Below, in pieces: positions 38,301 through 49,810 of a stretch of 64,000 nt of DNA. The DNA comes from Pomacea canaliculata (Eukaryota; Mollusca; Gastropoda; Architaenioglossa; Ampullariidae), in assembly GCF_003073045.1 (NCBI RefSeq), contig NC_037594.1, positions 34,172,338-34,236,337 of the forward strand, in the 5' to 3' direction. Each line of letters begins with the position of its first letter. The first letter of the stretch is position 1. The position numbers and the translations under genes are program-made. The notes below the pieces were generated by a model, which saw nothing but the letters and a program-made list of their open reading frames with translations, was not told the origin of the DNA and did no database searches.

Positions 38301-39578
38301 GGACTGTAGAGTGTATGAAGAGAATAAAGTTTGATATTTGTGGTACAGAACAAAACATAAATTTAGTAATGGAATAAAGCTGATCTTCATAAGCTGAATT
38401 CATTCTTTTATTTTTCAATAAATTAGCAAACTCTGGCAAATAAAAATTCATTTATTAAATGCATATTGCATAGTCAAATCATTTTAAGCTACCATGCTAC
38501 TATTTAGCTTAAAGCTATTAGTCTACAGCTGATAACTAATTTGCTGGTATAAGTTGTGAGGATCTCATGTTAATTTGCATGCAAGTTAATAGAATCGTCA
38601 TTCTGTGGTGTTTTCAGGTATCTGAGACAGGTCCTAGAGGAGACTTTTCGTTGTGCTGTTATAGTGCCTTGGGCTGCTAGATACCAAGATTTTGACTCGG
38701 AGCTTGGAGGTCACAAAATTTCTAAACGGGTAAAGAAATTGTGCATTTACTGTATAAACTAACTACACATTTCTTTTCTTGTGCCACCTACTGTGCTGCT
38801 TGTTGAGGCTCAAAAGCAGAATTGTAATGGAGAAATGGAATTTTGTGCACAAAAGTAGAATGACATTACAGTTTATAATCTGTGATTATTAAATATCATA
38901 TTAGCATATTATAGCAAGCAAATTAAATCACTAATATAAATATTTTTTTTTGAACAGACACCTGTGGTGCATGCACTGGGAGTTGTTCTACAGGATGACA
39001 ACCTTTGGCCTCTTCCTAACAAGTATGTCTACACTTTTAGAGATGGAATATCTCTGTCCTAATAACAAACACACAATGGGGTTAAACACCATTGTTAAAA
39101 ACTTGTCTTTTCTTTTGAAATTATAAAAAAGCAGCAAGATCAGCTGGAAAGATTTTTTCCAGTTGCGTAGGAGGATTAGTATTAATCTGATGTTGGCTTC
39201 TCCTTGTAGATACTTTATAATATTTTAGCTCCACATACATATGAATGAGTCTTACAGTGAGGCAAACATTTTTTAAGTAGGTTTGTCCTGAAGCACTGAT
39301 CCATTTTGTTTCTGTCTTTGGAAAGGTTTGACCCAGATCGCTTCTCAGTGGAAAATGGAAAAGACAGGCCAACTCTTGCATTTGCGCCGTTTGGATTTGC
39401 TGGTAAAAGACTTTGCCCTGCCAAGGACTTTGTTTATCTGGAGGCTGCTGTTCTAGTGGCATCACTTGTCAGCAAGTTTAAGGTCAGCCTGGTTGAAGGT
39501 CAGGTTGTGAACCCTGTGTATGGCTTGGTCACAAAGCCTGAGGATGAAATCTGGGTCACTGTGCAGAAAAGAAATTAA
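26302..39578 (+). CDS. CYP20A1: Cytochrome P450 20A1, eleven coding exons, 468 residues
   Basis: Exons: 26302-26373, 26789-26838, 27494-27663, 28163-28308, 28792-28959, 29301-29382, 36117-36293, 38006-38117, 38618-38729, 38958-39022, 39326-39578. All are GT-AG and in phase, for 1407 nt; the human protein has 462 residues. The start MLDFVIFAVTF is nearly the human N-terminus and forms the membrane anchor. DGNLSDI and LHMFLIDLH also match the family. The ExxR motif is E334-R337, FDPDRF is 386-391, and the haem ligand is C415 in FGFAGKRLCP. As in other CYP20A1 proteins, the cysteine is followed by Pro rather than Gly and the I-helix (about 275-292) lacks the usual AGxxT. The protein is an orphan microsomal P450 with no firm substrate. 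Intron 6 (29383-36116) holds the large CGCG satellite. The exon 4 acceptor (TTTTTGCAG|GT) is the least certain junction, because the alternative acceptor at 28130 leads to a stop. Confidence 0.95.
30073..30194 (+). repeat. Promoter-motif block A (complete, long form)
   Basis: It begins ATATGACCTCATCAAG and ends GTGAAACGCAGCA. It carries CAAGATGGCC twice (YY1-like), ACTTCCGG twice (ETS-like), and TGACGTCA (CRE) at 30149-30156. This long form has AACAGTGACTTCCGG between the two YY1-like sites and a shortened CCCAAAACCCAAATG junction. Confidence 0.85.
30323..30450. repeat. 9-bp TTCTCGCTN repeat block 1
   Basis: About a dozen tandem 9-mers of the form TTCTCGCT plus C, T or G, ending in CTCGCACTC before the 21-bp monomers resume. 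Without change of frame it reads Ser-Leu-Phe repeats in one frame and Arg-Ser-Ser/Arg-Phe-Ser in another. Confidence 0.85.
30569..30678 (+). repeat. Promoter-motif block B (complete, short form)
   Basis: Short form in which GCCCCCACATCCGG follows the first YY1-like site, so only one ACTTCCGG is intact. The CRE is at 30639-30646. It lies 496 bp after block A. Confidence 0.85.
31078..31263. repeat. 9-bp TTCTCGCTN repeat block 2
   Basis: About twenty 9-mers introduced by CTTTTCTCGATCTCG. The introducing ~100 bp is nearly identical to the lead-in of block 4, pointing to a segmental duplication within the array. Confidence 0.85.
31405..31466 (+). repeat. Promoter-motif block C (truncated)
   Basis: Short-form block broken off at GCGACTTCC, where it joins CTCGCGAG monomers directly. 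It keeps both YY1-like sites but loses the CRE and the second ETS core. Confidence 0.85.
31820..31992. repeat. 9-bp TTCTCGCTN repeat block 3
   Basis: About nineteen 9-mers with a few variants (TTCTCGTTC, TTCCCGCTC). It runs straight into CGCGAGGGATC. Confidence 0.85.
32352..32520. repeat. 9-bp TTCTCGCTN repeat block 4
   Basis: About eighteen 9-mers introduced by CTTTTCTCGATCTCG as in block 2, ending CTCGCACTCC. Confidence 0.85.
32726..32848 (+). repeat. Promoter-motif block D (complete, short form)
   Basis: Short form with CCCAGATCCGG after the first YY1-like site. It has both CAAGATGGCC sites, one ACTTCCGG and the TGACGTCA. Its 3' part reads CCCCAAAATGGCTACCC. Confidence 0.85.
33355..33382 (+). 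repeat. Promoter-motif block E (3' remnant)
   Basis: Only the right end (CTACCCAAATGAGGGG and GTGAAACGCAGCA) remains, fused to 21-bp monomers. All binding-motif cores are absent. Confidence 0.75.
33893..34020 (+). repeat. Promoter-motif block F (complete, long form)
   Basis: Long form with two ACTTCCGG, both YY1-like sites and TGACGTCA. It has GGGGGCTG in place of GGCGGCTG before the CRE. Confidence 0.85.
34592..34622 (+). repeat. Promoter-motif block G (internally deleted)
   Basis: The start (ATATGACCTCAT) is fused to the end (CCAAATGAG and CACCCTCA). The middle with all motif cores is missing. Confidence 0.75.
34709..34834 (+). repeat. Promoter-motif block H (complete, long form)
   Basis: Long form; the second YY1-like site has decayed to CAAGTTGTCC. 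The CRE and two ETS cores are kept. Confidence 0.85.
35406..35521 (+). repeat. Promoter-motif block I (complete, short form)
   Basis: The last block, short form, with both YY1-like sites, one ACTTCCGG and TGACGTCA. It lies about 140 bp before the array ends. Confidence 0.85.
36294..38005. other. CYP20A1 intron 7, no other gene seen
   Basis: AT-rich intron of 1.7 kb. The central part (about 36880-37270) has a different texture (CCACCACCCCTGC, CACGCACGCACAAAG) and could be an old dispersed repeat, but I found no ends or coding remnant. Confidence 0.4.
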
Positions 39579-39813
39579 AATTTAGCTATTACGCATTTCA
39601 CTGGTTATGTTTTTGAAGCAAGTTTGGCTTTGATGTGGACAACTATGGTGGACTGAGGGAGGAAATTTAAGAGGGGGAGGGGGATAGAGAAAAACCTGTC
39701 AGCCTGAGGAACCACTCAAATTCCAGGTTAAGAAGTCTAGAAGGTAAAGAAATGGGGTCTGTTACAGTGCTGTAAAGTCACACCTCTAAAATATTGTTAT
39801 TTTGCATATGAAA

Positions 39814-39819
39814 AATAAA
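39814..39819 (+). terminator. Likely CYP20A1 poly(A) signal
   Basis: AATAAA lies 236 bp after the stop codon and is followed within 30 bp by a TG-containing stretch. A second AATAAA near 40158 is an alternative. Confidence 0.55.
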
Positions 39820-39839
39820 GATTCTTGTGCCTTGAACAT

Positions 39840-42800
39840 GAGAGAATTGTTGAAAATGAGGAGGATTAGCATTGTTCTGGAGGTGGCTTTTACTCCTCAG
39901 AGTTTTGTGAAGATCTGCTCCCATGAGGACAAGACACTAAAATGTTTCAGAGATAACCTGCTGTAAGATATTTGGTGGGTCACTAGTGTTTAACCATATG
40001 TAAACCTTTTGCTCTATACCAGAACAAGTGCTTGTTACATTTCTTGCAAATAATAATTAACTTATGACAGATCATCTTTTAGGGCTTATATTTGCATTCT
40101 CAATTCCTATGACATCTACTTCTGTATGATATTTACTTGTTAAGCATATAAAAAGAAAATAAAAGATTTCTTAGTCTGTATATTGCTGTGAGGATTATTC
40201 ATTAGGCGTGAAGATGATCATGCAAGTGTAGTCTGCTCTAGTAAACTAAATATTTATCTCATTAATAATTTTAGTTTTATTTGACAGACATCTATTATAT
40301 GCATTTCTGTCTGACTCGACTATTTCAAAAATGTTTAAATGAAGTGAAAAAATTTCCAGTGAGAGCTTGCTAATTCCTCAGATTATTTATTTACAATATA
40401 TGGTTTGAATTTTTGTATGGCATTTATCAGTTCTTGTAGTCATTTTAAAACTATGACCTTTCATGTTTACTTTGTAAATTCATCAAGTCTTTTGGAAACA
40501 AGAGCATTTGCTTCAGTGAAAAGGTTCATTCATGCACTGGGAGAAGAATGCTTCTTGTTCAACACCTGAAAAAAAATGTTTACAAAGGCAAGAGGTTTTA
40601 ATGCAGGACATCATTTCTCTCTTTCTGTCTTACACACTGCATTTATTTCTTGGTAACATTACAGCAGTATGCAAATCTATGAACAAATATTTTATTATAA
40701 TCATATTAGGTGGAATGCTAGACATTTACTATTATTGCTAATTAGCTTTTTTGCCATGGTGGGTTGATTAAAAAAAATAAAAAATTATAAGCGGATGCAA
40801 GAATGTTTGGAAATTCAGATCTACACATTACTGAGGCTAAATTTTGAGTTTGGCTATTGCCAGTGCATCTTTCACAAATGTCTGGATTATGTTAATGGGA
40901 ACATGTCTTAGTAATAATCCTTATGAATCAATTTGCCTGATTTATATGAAGTGTGTCATGAGAAATGGCAATGACTAATGCTTCAGTATAATGAATGCTG
41001 TTTGTTTTTCTTATTGCCACCACTTCGTTTACTGATGACAACTTTAAAGCAAGGCCACCATGAATTTATTTACTTCTTTTCGTTTACTTTAGGATTTCTA
41101 TAAGAGGATTTTTTTTGTTCATTTGTATTGTTTGCTACAGTATATATATATTTTCTTTTTTTTTGTGTGTGTGTTTCCAAATTTCATACAATTTTGGGTT
41201 TGAGTCTTGTTTATAAAATGTATACATTAATTTCTTTCTTGTTCACTTTGCTTGTATGACTGTTAAGTAATTTCTACTGCAAATTTGAAAGATACATTTT
41301 GAACATAACTACAAGCATTTAAAAAAAAAAAAGAAGATTCGCAATAAAATTGCCTACACATACAATGAAGTAAATTTATCACATTTCTTCCTCAACCATC
41401 AAACCTTTAAGAATATGATTTCTGATACTGTCAGATTTTGTATTTCTCTTCACTGCTGCATAGAAATTCAGAAGCTGTTGGTCGTGATCACTAAAGCTTT
41501 AAGAATGTGAGAAACAAAGATGAAGTGAGGTTTATGTACGCCATTTCACACACTTGCAAAGGCCCACGCAAAGACAGCAAGCGTGAGATGTGTTTGCTTT
41601 TCTGTTGCTTTGCTTTTTTTGATTCAAGAATCCTTAAACATTTGTTGGTTATTGTGAGTCTTCAAAAGGGTGCAGGTTTTCTAGTCTCATTTTTGGAATT
41701 ATTTTTGTTCCTGATCATAAAACTGAAAGATAATCAGTAATATTTGAAAATGTATTTTTTTCTTTGTGGTCTTGGTGTTTGTGAATAATAATTAATGCAA
41801 ATAAAGAATACCAGAAAATTCTATGAATGTTTTTGTTCACTTATATCTCCTTTTTTCATAGATTCTAATTGCAGAAGATGTTTTATATAGCAGGAGCCGC
41901 CGAGGGCTGCATCATTTTTTATTAATGGTGTTTACGAATGGGAGATTTGCTTTTGAGAATCACTAAAATTGATTTTCTCTAATTTCTCCATTTTCTCCAA
42001 GTGTTCACCTTCAGACCTGACGCAGAAGCTGTTGCCATGTAGCAGACGGTAGGCCAGTAGATCCCTTACTGTTGGAGGCCTACTCGGACCTGTGTATTGA
42101 AAACTGACCTCTTGCTCACCCATTAAACTTTGGTACCTGCATGACTGATCAGAGAAAGTGAGCTGATAAGCAAGGAACTATTCTTTTGTGTTTTAGCATC
42201 CACCCCAATTATAGACAGATTCCTTGCTGATATCATTGAAGCTTGAAACCTGTGACAGCAAAGTCACCTAAGTAAAGAAACCATGGTTGTCTTGATATCT
42301 TACTTATCTACTTCACGTAGAGTCGACGTGCGATTAGCAAGAAACGCGAGGTCCCTTTGCCACGAAATTTCTTACATCTGTGTTAATATTACTTTCTGTC
42401 ATGGGTAGCCGACGGTTAACAGGCAGCAGCACAGCAGAGCAAACGAACGAGAGAGCGAGAAAGGGAAGGAGGGAGCGCACTTATGCCACTCCGCATCAAC
42501 AAATGGTGTGAGACGGCATGGCTCAATCAGCAGACATATACATATATATATATTCCGATCCTCGTAAACACACGTGACATCCAGTGTCAGACCTACGCCG
42601 CGAGGAAGCTGACATTTAGAAGGAATGTACCCTCCGTGTTGTGCGCCTGTTGAAAACATGGGGTAGTCGACTCAGAGTTGTAATACAGTAGTGGGTGGGT
42701 GGAGAAGTTATCTGCAGGTCAAGAGCAGCTTGGATACCGGTATTCCTTTAGAGTGTCAGCTTGCTGAAGTGTTTGTACATATATATATATACAAACGAAT

Positions 42801-44398
42801 GAACACGGGAAGAAAACTGCATGTACACTTGCGCACAGGTGAGATAGGGGAAGATCAAAGAGATTGTAGTAGAAAGTGATTCATTGATAATTTCTGGTAG
42901 GTATTTTGTAGGGGATGGTGAAGGTGCATCTGCTGATGGGGTTGGCAGCAGGTGTCTGGTGAAAAACAGCAACGCATGCACACAGGTGGAACTCGCAAGC
43001 ATGCAAGCAGCTACGTGCAGTTTTCTGGGACGATTATGTAAGTGATGTACATCTGACGGGAGAGCTCAACTTGCTCATTATGCTTGCTGAAATATGAGAG
43101 CAAGTATGATAGCATCTATTAACACCAATCGTTTCTAAGAAATGTTCACATTTCAGTAGACAAAATTATAACCTGGCGCATTGTTTTGAATATATCACAA
43201 AAAAATTGCTTTTGTTTTGCAAGTGTTTTCTTCGTGTGTCCGTTATCTCGACAACAAAGATGGATGTGCGACAGATCGGAGAAAAAGCAAAGGAAGTCAT
43301 GTCGGCCGGGTGAATTACCTATCTGTTGATGTGTAGAGGTGGGAGTCTCATGAGTAAACTCGAGAAACCAGATGTTCTTGTTTTTCTTCCTGTTCTGCTC
43401 TAAGAGAACAATCTGCTATGCACGAATGAATAAGCCTCTTATGAGATATTCATTTCAAAACGCGAACATACAGAAAAATATTTATTATTGTTCGTCTTGC
43501 CCTGATCAAGGCCAGATTGTCTTTACTAAACTGAAGGCGGTTCGAGACTACAAAGCAAAGTGGCTAAGACAACAAACTCAAGAAAGCGATTTGTGATGGT
43601 TCTGAATATATTAGGGGATTTTTCTTTCTTCTTTTCTTTCTTTCTTTCTTTTTAACGAGGCTTTTGGGAATTCCTGTGCCCTCACTGAAAGAGCTTGTGA
43701 GGCATAAACTTTTCAGGCAGACAGAAGAGAGTTTGATGAATATCGATTTAGATGAATCGTGTTTTCGTCAGTTTCACAGTGAAAAAATGCAGTCGAGGGA
43801 TAATTAATTTTATCGATTTTCTATGCCTCTGCAGAAAGATCGGGAATATTTACGTCTGTCCCTTCGGCTTTTCCCTCCTGCAGGAGTATAACTCCTTTAA
43901 GCAGGAGAAATAAAGGTCGTTAAAATGGTGAAATTTTAAAAATTATGCCCGAACTCCAAATTGTCGTAGAATTGTAAGGCAATTTATTGAACACTTTATG
44001 TCAACATTGTACGAAAAGTCCATTTTTTTCAGACATTTTAGCAGTTAAGTTTTGATTTTCTGAAGTAGCTTTAACATGTTTGTAAATATAAGCTCACTCA
44101 GATGTCAACATCCAGCCCGACTGTGCAGCCAGCTCCTGGACAGAAATCCTATCACGTGTTTGCTGTTTACAGTCACCATGAAGATTCGGATGCACATTGA
44201 TTAATTTTATTGTCCATTTCCCGCCATGTATACAGGACATTTGATGACTCACTCAAAAGTGATTGTCAGGGTCTTGAAGTCCGTTGCTGTAGCAACGTGT
44301 CCTCTTCGAACCTGCATGCTACGAACACGACATTGATTCGATACAGTCACGATAGCTTCTCGAGATGATCAAGCAGAGGAGTCTTCTTATGACATCAT
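39840..44398. other. Intergenic DNA downstream of CYP20A1, no gene seen
   Basis: AT-rich near CYP20A1, then mixed composition from about 41900. TA microsatellites lie at about 42536-42553 and 42780-42791. None of the short open frames shows a domain or splice context that I trust. Confidence 0.45.
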
Positions 44399-44803
44399 TC
44401 TCCTTGTGACGTCACACGCACAGGAAGTGTCTGAGGACATTGCGAAGATTTGACGTCATTTTATTGTATGACGCACTCTGTGTGTCAGGCTTGTAAGGCT
44501 CTGTCTGTCGGAAACTGATGAAAAGACAATTTGAATCTTTTCCATCTTTTCGTGGCAATCAGGTGCAGCACATTCTCGAGGCATGGTTGTCACTATGGAA
44601 ACCACACGTCATAGGGTCACGTGACGGAGAACGAGACTTCGTGGAAGCAAAAAAAGAGTCCCGTGTAATTTCTCTTATTAAACACAACATTCTACTAAAA
44701 ACCTTCAACGTTTTCCACACAAACACACATATAAATAGACGAGATTCAAATGTATCCTACTCTTTACGCCATTCTAAGCAGTTTTATTTTGCCTTTAGAA
44801 TCC
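44399..44803 (-). mobile_element. Dispersed repeat with a broken THAP zinc-finger start, copy 1
   Basis: About 405 bp, highly similar to 61414-61825 in the same orientation. On the minus strand an ATG at 44584 opens MPRECAAPDCHEK, the usual start of a THAP domain (C5, C10). One base out of frame follows KRWKRFKLSFHQFPTDRA, which contains the THAP signature FHxFP. The stretch upstream of the ATG holds the E-box palindrome GTCACGTGAC, and TGACGT sites flank the other end. It looks like the 5' part of a THAP-type gene or DNA transposon (P-element-like), now non-coding. Confidence 0.65.
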
Positions 44804-45911
44804 ATAATATAACGGAGACACCATCATGGAAGATGATGAAGTGTTGAGTAGCATGTTCATGATTCATGCCGGAGAACTAACTGGTCTATCAACATGTTGT
44901 CTGATGATATCACGAACTTTTCAAAACACGCCATATTGACATGCACCTTGTTATGTATTATGTATTGTATGTATTAGTCCCGCTTAACTGTATCTTCTGT
45001 TTGTGTGTTGCTGCTATAAATGTTGGTGTAACCTACGTGTAATTGGGAACTGAATTTGCATATGCACTAAACGTGTCAAACGGACACCATCCAGACAAGA
45101 GCCATTAGAGGAAGGATTTAGAGGGTCGATGGATGCCATGGCTTCAGTTGTTTGATGTTCAACCGCCACCTACCCTCATCTTTATGTGGCCTGGCCATTC
45201 TCTCAGTCCAGGGTCGCCGTCTAACGGGCTGCTATCTCGTGTTATTGCATCCGAGCTTTGATGAAGGATTTAGTGCCCATAAGCTTCTGGTTCATTCCCC
45301 ATCTCTCTGTCGAGTTGCTGGGTCGGTTGTTTACGCTTATCACTGATATAAAGTTGTGTATGTCGTGCTTGTCTGGGTTTATGTTAAAATTAATTATTGT
45401 CATGATAGAGGCTTTCGTTTTTAAACTGGAATAGGTGGTGTGTTTTGCTAGGAATGAATGTTTAAGCTCATCTTTCTTAAAGCTCATCATGTCAGCGTTT
45501 AACTTGAAGTCGTCCACAAAACAAAGAACGAAAAGAAAAGCTTGGAAAGAATAAGTTTGAAGTTCGTTAGACATTATCTCACACTTCTCACAAGGAAGCC
45601 GGTGTTTATTTAGTCCATCATTTTGTCAGCTCCTGCCCGCAACAGCTTGCCAAGAATACGCCCCGACTGCTGTGTCCGTGTGTCCGTGTGTCCGTGTGCA
45701 TGATGCCCTCGTCAGCAGCTGCTCGCGTGCTCCTGCGTGTACCCGTGTGCTTATGTGTGTGCGTGCATGCGTGTGCACGCGCCTGTTACGCTAATGAACT
45801 AGACGCACAGCTATTACCAAGTTAAAGATAGACTAATGATAGACACAAGGACGAAGCATTCCAAGTCAGCTGCCAGCTTTTTTTTTTTCTTGCTCTCGCT
45901 CTATTCTCTAT

Positions 45912-45972
45912 GTGTGTGTGTGTGCGCGCGTGCGCTTGTGTGTGTGTGAGTGTGTGTGTGAGAGAGAGAGCC
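45912..45972. repeat. GT/GC/GA microsatellite
   Basis: Runs of TGTG, GCGCGTGCGC and TGTGTG, ending in GAGAGAGAG. Confidence 0.75.
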
Positions 45973-47081
45973 TTGATTAGTCTAGATTTACGATTTCAAC
46001 ATGTCTTTCAGACAACAAGCAGGTCTGGCATAAATGGAAGCTGTCGTCAGACTCATAAGGTCGCAAAAAGCGAGCGATTGAGGAAAAGACTAAGAGGCGA
46101 TGAGAAACAGAAACAAGAGCAAGCGAGAGAAAGAGTGTTTAAGAAAATGTTCGACTCTGCTGTCTTAAATGTAACTGTGGAAATGAGTGCATAGCACTGC
46201 CTGCCTCCAGTGTTTGTTACTGAGGAATGCAGCTATCTGAGCAAAGAACAACAGCTGGCGAGATCACGTGGTGTTAACAAAGTGATTTTTAGACTGCACA
46301 TGGCAAGCTCGCAAGTTTCCCAAGTGAAGGACTTTGGGGAGGTCAGCAAACGGCCGTTCTGTAGGCCTTCATCGTTTGGAAATATGCTGTTGCCACACTT
46401 GTTCATTTGTTTTTCTCCCACAGATAATCTTGTCGCAAGATGCTGGTGGCTAAGAAAGATTATTGGAGTGCCCTCGATAGTCTTCTCCACAGAGGAATGA
46501 AGCTCATTGCTGATTACTCTGTTGTCAGCTTTTTTATTTGGAAAGTAAGACATTCAAGGAAAGCATTACGTATTTCATAGAAATCTTTGAACGAAATTAA
46601 GGTAAGTACAGTTTTTACATGGAGACATTTTGTGGACAGATAATGAGAGTGTTATGAAGAAGTGAGTTGTGTGTATTGACTGATGAGCAGATTTCACTCA
46701 CAACAATACGATATTAATCGTACAGAAGGAGACAAACGGGGCTGAAGCATGATTATGGTGGTGGTGAGTACTGATTTGATATCTTAAAAAAAAAAAAATA
46801 TTGCTCATCTGAAAACATCTGTGCATGCGTGAGTGCGCGTGTGTACCTGTGCTTGCATGAGAAACCAGAGAGAGAGTGAGACAGTGAGAGAGGGCAAGAG
46901 AAATCTGACGCTTGTGTCGAGGACTAAAAAAAACAACAACAAAAAACATTGTATGCAATTTTCTAAGCATCAGAAACATTTGTCCAACAAATCAAATGAG
47001 CGCTCAGTTTAAATACTTCTGCTTGCATTACTTGCTAAATCTTCCTCTTCCTGTGGAAAGTCTTCACTTTTTATATGCACA

Positions 47082-47309
47082 TTAAAATGCTGAAGAAACT
47101 TTCTTGCAATCATGGAAGCAAGCGGTAAAAAAGTCTACGCCACTTTCGCAAATATTACACACTTTGATCTTTTGGAATTTTACGCCAGTGAAAGCTCTGA
47201 CACTTTCATGCTTCTGAGCCTCTTCAATCATTTTTTGGTTGCCGCCTGTCTTGGAGAAACTTAGCTCTGTCTGGTTACCGCTCATGTTTAAAAATCTTTT
47301 GCTTGGCAC
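47082..47309 (-). CDS. Weak small ORF with a cysteine pattern
   Basis: An open frame of 75 codons; its second Met opens MSGNQTELSFSKTGG. It contains CNICESGVDFFTACFHDC, a CX2C followed about ten residues later by CX3C, which could be a zinc-binding piece of a domesticated or decayed transposase. Composition is more protein-like than its neighbours. There is no promoter, splice or homology support that I can name, so this may be a gene fragment or chance. Confidence 0.2.
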   Translation of the reverse strand: MPSKRFLNMSGNQTELSFSKTGGNQKMIEEAQKHESVRAFTGVKFQKIKVCNICESGVDFFTACFHDCKKVSSAF

Positions 47310-47592
47310 GACCCTCAGTCGTAGGAGTCACGGTCTGCCTGAGACTTGGGAGGACAGATAGTTTGATGACTTGACCTCTGACCTTCTTGCTACGTGAATC
47401 GATTGAGAGGCTGATCCCGTGGCTCGCTGTTGTAAGATTGCTTATCGCCGATGGGCGCTTTCATCTTTCGTCTCGCAAAAGGCGGAGAAGCCTGAAGTTC
47501 ATAGGTTGCTCTCAGCCAGAGGTATCATGAGGCTTACAGGTTGTCAGCCGAATTCCCCCTAAACAAACGAAAGTTGTCGAGGGAAACGTTTA

Positions 47593-47604
47593 TGCGCATG
47601 CGCA
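47593..47604. promoter_or_regulatory. Perfect NRF1 palindrome
   Basis: TGCGCATGCGCA is the NRF1 consensus in full. Nearby sequence (47640-47660) is locally CpG-rich (CTCGCGTTTCGCGAAACC). It could mark an unannotated promoter, but no gene was found beside it. Confidence 0.4.
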
Positions 47605-49656
47605 GGGAAACGAGCTCTCTAAACTGAAGACACTAAAATCTCGCGTTTCGCGAAACCTTTCGTTTTTCACAGAGTGATTATAGTCCACTTTCTTTCCTTT
47701 AATTTTTGCCGTTTATTAATTTTGCCAAATAAAACACTCATGCAAAATTTACAAGCTTATATTTTCAACATCCATTTGGAATACCTGTGAAGATATTCAG
47801 AAGATATTCAACTTTGACAGTTGTTTAAATATGGCGTGTGACGTAGACTTCAAACTGTGGAAACACACGTATATTTGAGTCATCCAAAATTCGCAGGACG
47901 GACGAGGAACTAATTGTAGAATGGCTTGTGTGAATAGAGTTCAATCCATCATTTCTGTAGCATTTGGCAAGTATCACCTCTGCTCTCAATCAGCAACGAC
48001 GACTGTAATATTCTTAGGGTCAGCAGGTCAGCTTGGGAGGAAGGGGCTTTGTCTGATCTAAAAATATCCTGAAGGCTTGGATGGGAGAATGTGATATGAT
48101 GTGGTTGAAGATTACTAATTATTTGCCTTGTTGACGACTTTTGTGAATTTTATATATCTCGCAGAAACTCTACCATACTACGCATAGTTTAAGAATGAAC
48201 CTGATATGACTAAACATGACATTAAAATAACAAAATAAATAAAAGCTTATATCCTCCTCCCATTATAAATGGGCCTGAAAAAATATCCATTTCAAGATTG
48301 TGGAGCAAGCTGTGAACCGGTAAAGGCGAGATATCATAACTGAAATGTAAGCATGGAAAGAACGGAGCGCCAGCTGGGGAGGAATACACAACCGTCGCCG
48401 TGGACATGTGAGGAGCAAGAAATCAGTTCTGAGAAGGTTTCAGACGGTTAGCAGCTGCTGCTGTCTCACGCCTCAACGACTCTCTACCTTCCCCTCCTCC
48501 GTGTTGGCGAGTCGGCAAAGTGACAACCAAAACTGTTTATTGCAACTCGACCGACAGCGGCGACACGAGGGTCTAAATGGCAAAGCGATGTTGTTCTTTT
48601 TATTTTTGCTAAAGCTAGCCACAACCGCGGAGACCTTCATTATTTATTCCCGATGGTTTCTGCTGGAGTTTTCATTGCAGTTGTAAGTCTGCAGAAAGGT
48701 AATCTCACTTTCGCTAACTCTCCGAGAATGGTGGGAGAGGGGATATGTCAGTCGAATGTTCAAGCTTCTTAAAGCATCTAAGAAAAAGAAAAATAAAATT
48801 TTCTTCTTAAAGGATTTAACAGGGGTCCAAAAAAGTTGTTTGATGTTCCGTCTATCGTTAAATTCACAACTGAATCGTTGTATAGATTATTTTTCATTCT
48901 AGAATCGCCAGAAAGATTAACGGAACACGGCAGGCTGGGGACCACATTCTCTTCATCATCTTTCTCTTTTCTTTCTTCTTTAAACCGTGTATATTTCCAA
49001 TGCCAGGGAAAGAATGCAGCACACGCACGCACGCACGCGCGCACACCAATCGTGGGCCCTTGGAACCGTCCACTATTTCACTGATTTCTCTGTGGGCTGC
49101 ACCAGCAGGTCATCCAAAAATCTGCTGCATCAGCTCCTGACGATCAAAGACCATACTTTATGATTATTGGTGTTTTTATTTCAAGTCGATTCTCTTGTTC
49201 ATTTCAAATGCTTTGGGGAATTCATCTTTTTGTTAGCGTTTGCCTCCTGGTTCCAGAACACTTTTGATCCCCAGCACAATGGCTGAGCACAGCAGTGAGC
49301 GAGGGAAATGCGCTTGAAACACGAACTTTGACCTTAGAGTACGAATAACGGAGACATAAAATATAAAAGGCATTAGGTGAGAGACTGCGTAGTGCAGTTG
49401 TGTGACTAAGGGAGATGCCACGCAAACAAAACAGTGACTAATATAGGCTAGTGACCTGTAGGGGTTGTGAGCTGTAAGATATTTAGTAAACGGAATGTAG
49501 AAGGTGATACTCTAACCTCTTCTTCAGTCAACTCGTTTTCAATGGTTTAAATCAATTTAGCTCCCCTTAATAAGCCAGGCACCATTTGCTGGGTTGGCAG
49601 GGGCTACAGGCCTCAGTTCTGCTCCCAAATGAAGGACAAGGCTGAAGTAAGGAACC

Positions 49657-49810
49657 CCGGTGGCTCAGTGGTTGCGCTTGTCAACAGGTATAGGGAGGAT
49701 TCCTTGGGCACGTTCTTCCTTCTCGTGGCCTGCCGCTGATTGTTTTTCCTACAGGTCTATTGAAGGGGGCGACATTCCGTTCGAAACCCTTCTCCCACAA
49801 AAAACAAACA
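49657..49810 (+). repeat. tRNA-derived SINE-like element
   Basis: TGGCTCAGTGGTT (about 49670) resembles a Pol III A-box, and CGTTCGAAACC (about 49780) a B-box, although they are farther apart than in a tRNA. It ends in an A-rich ACAAACAAACAAG tail. Confidence 0.45.

Noticed and set aside
45910-46194. 94-codon frame with Lys/Arg/Glu-rich end near 46050-46190
   Set aside because: Begins in a GT microsatellite and has no domain; an acceptor at about 46010 is present but no second exon was found.
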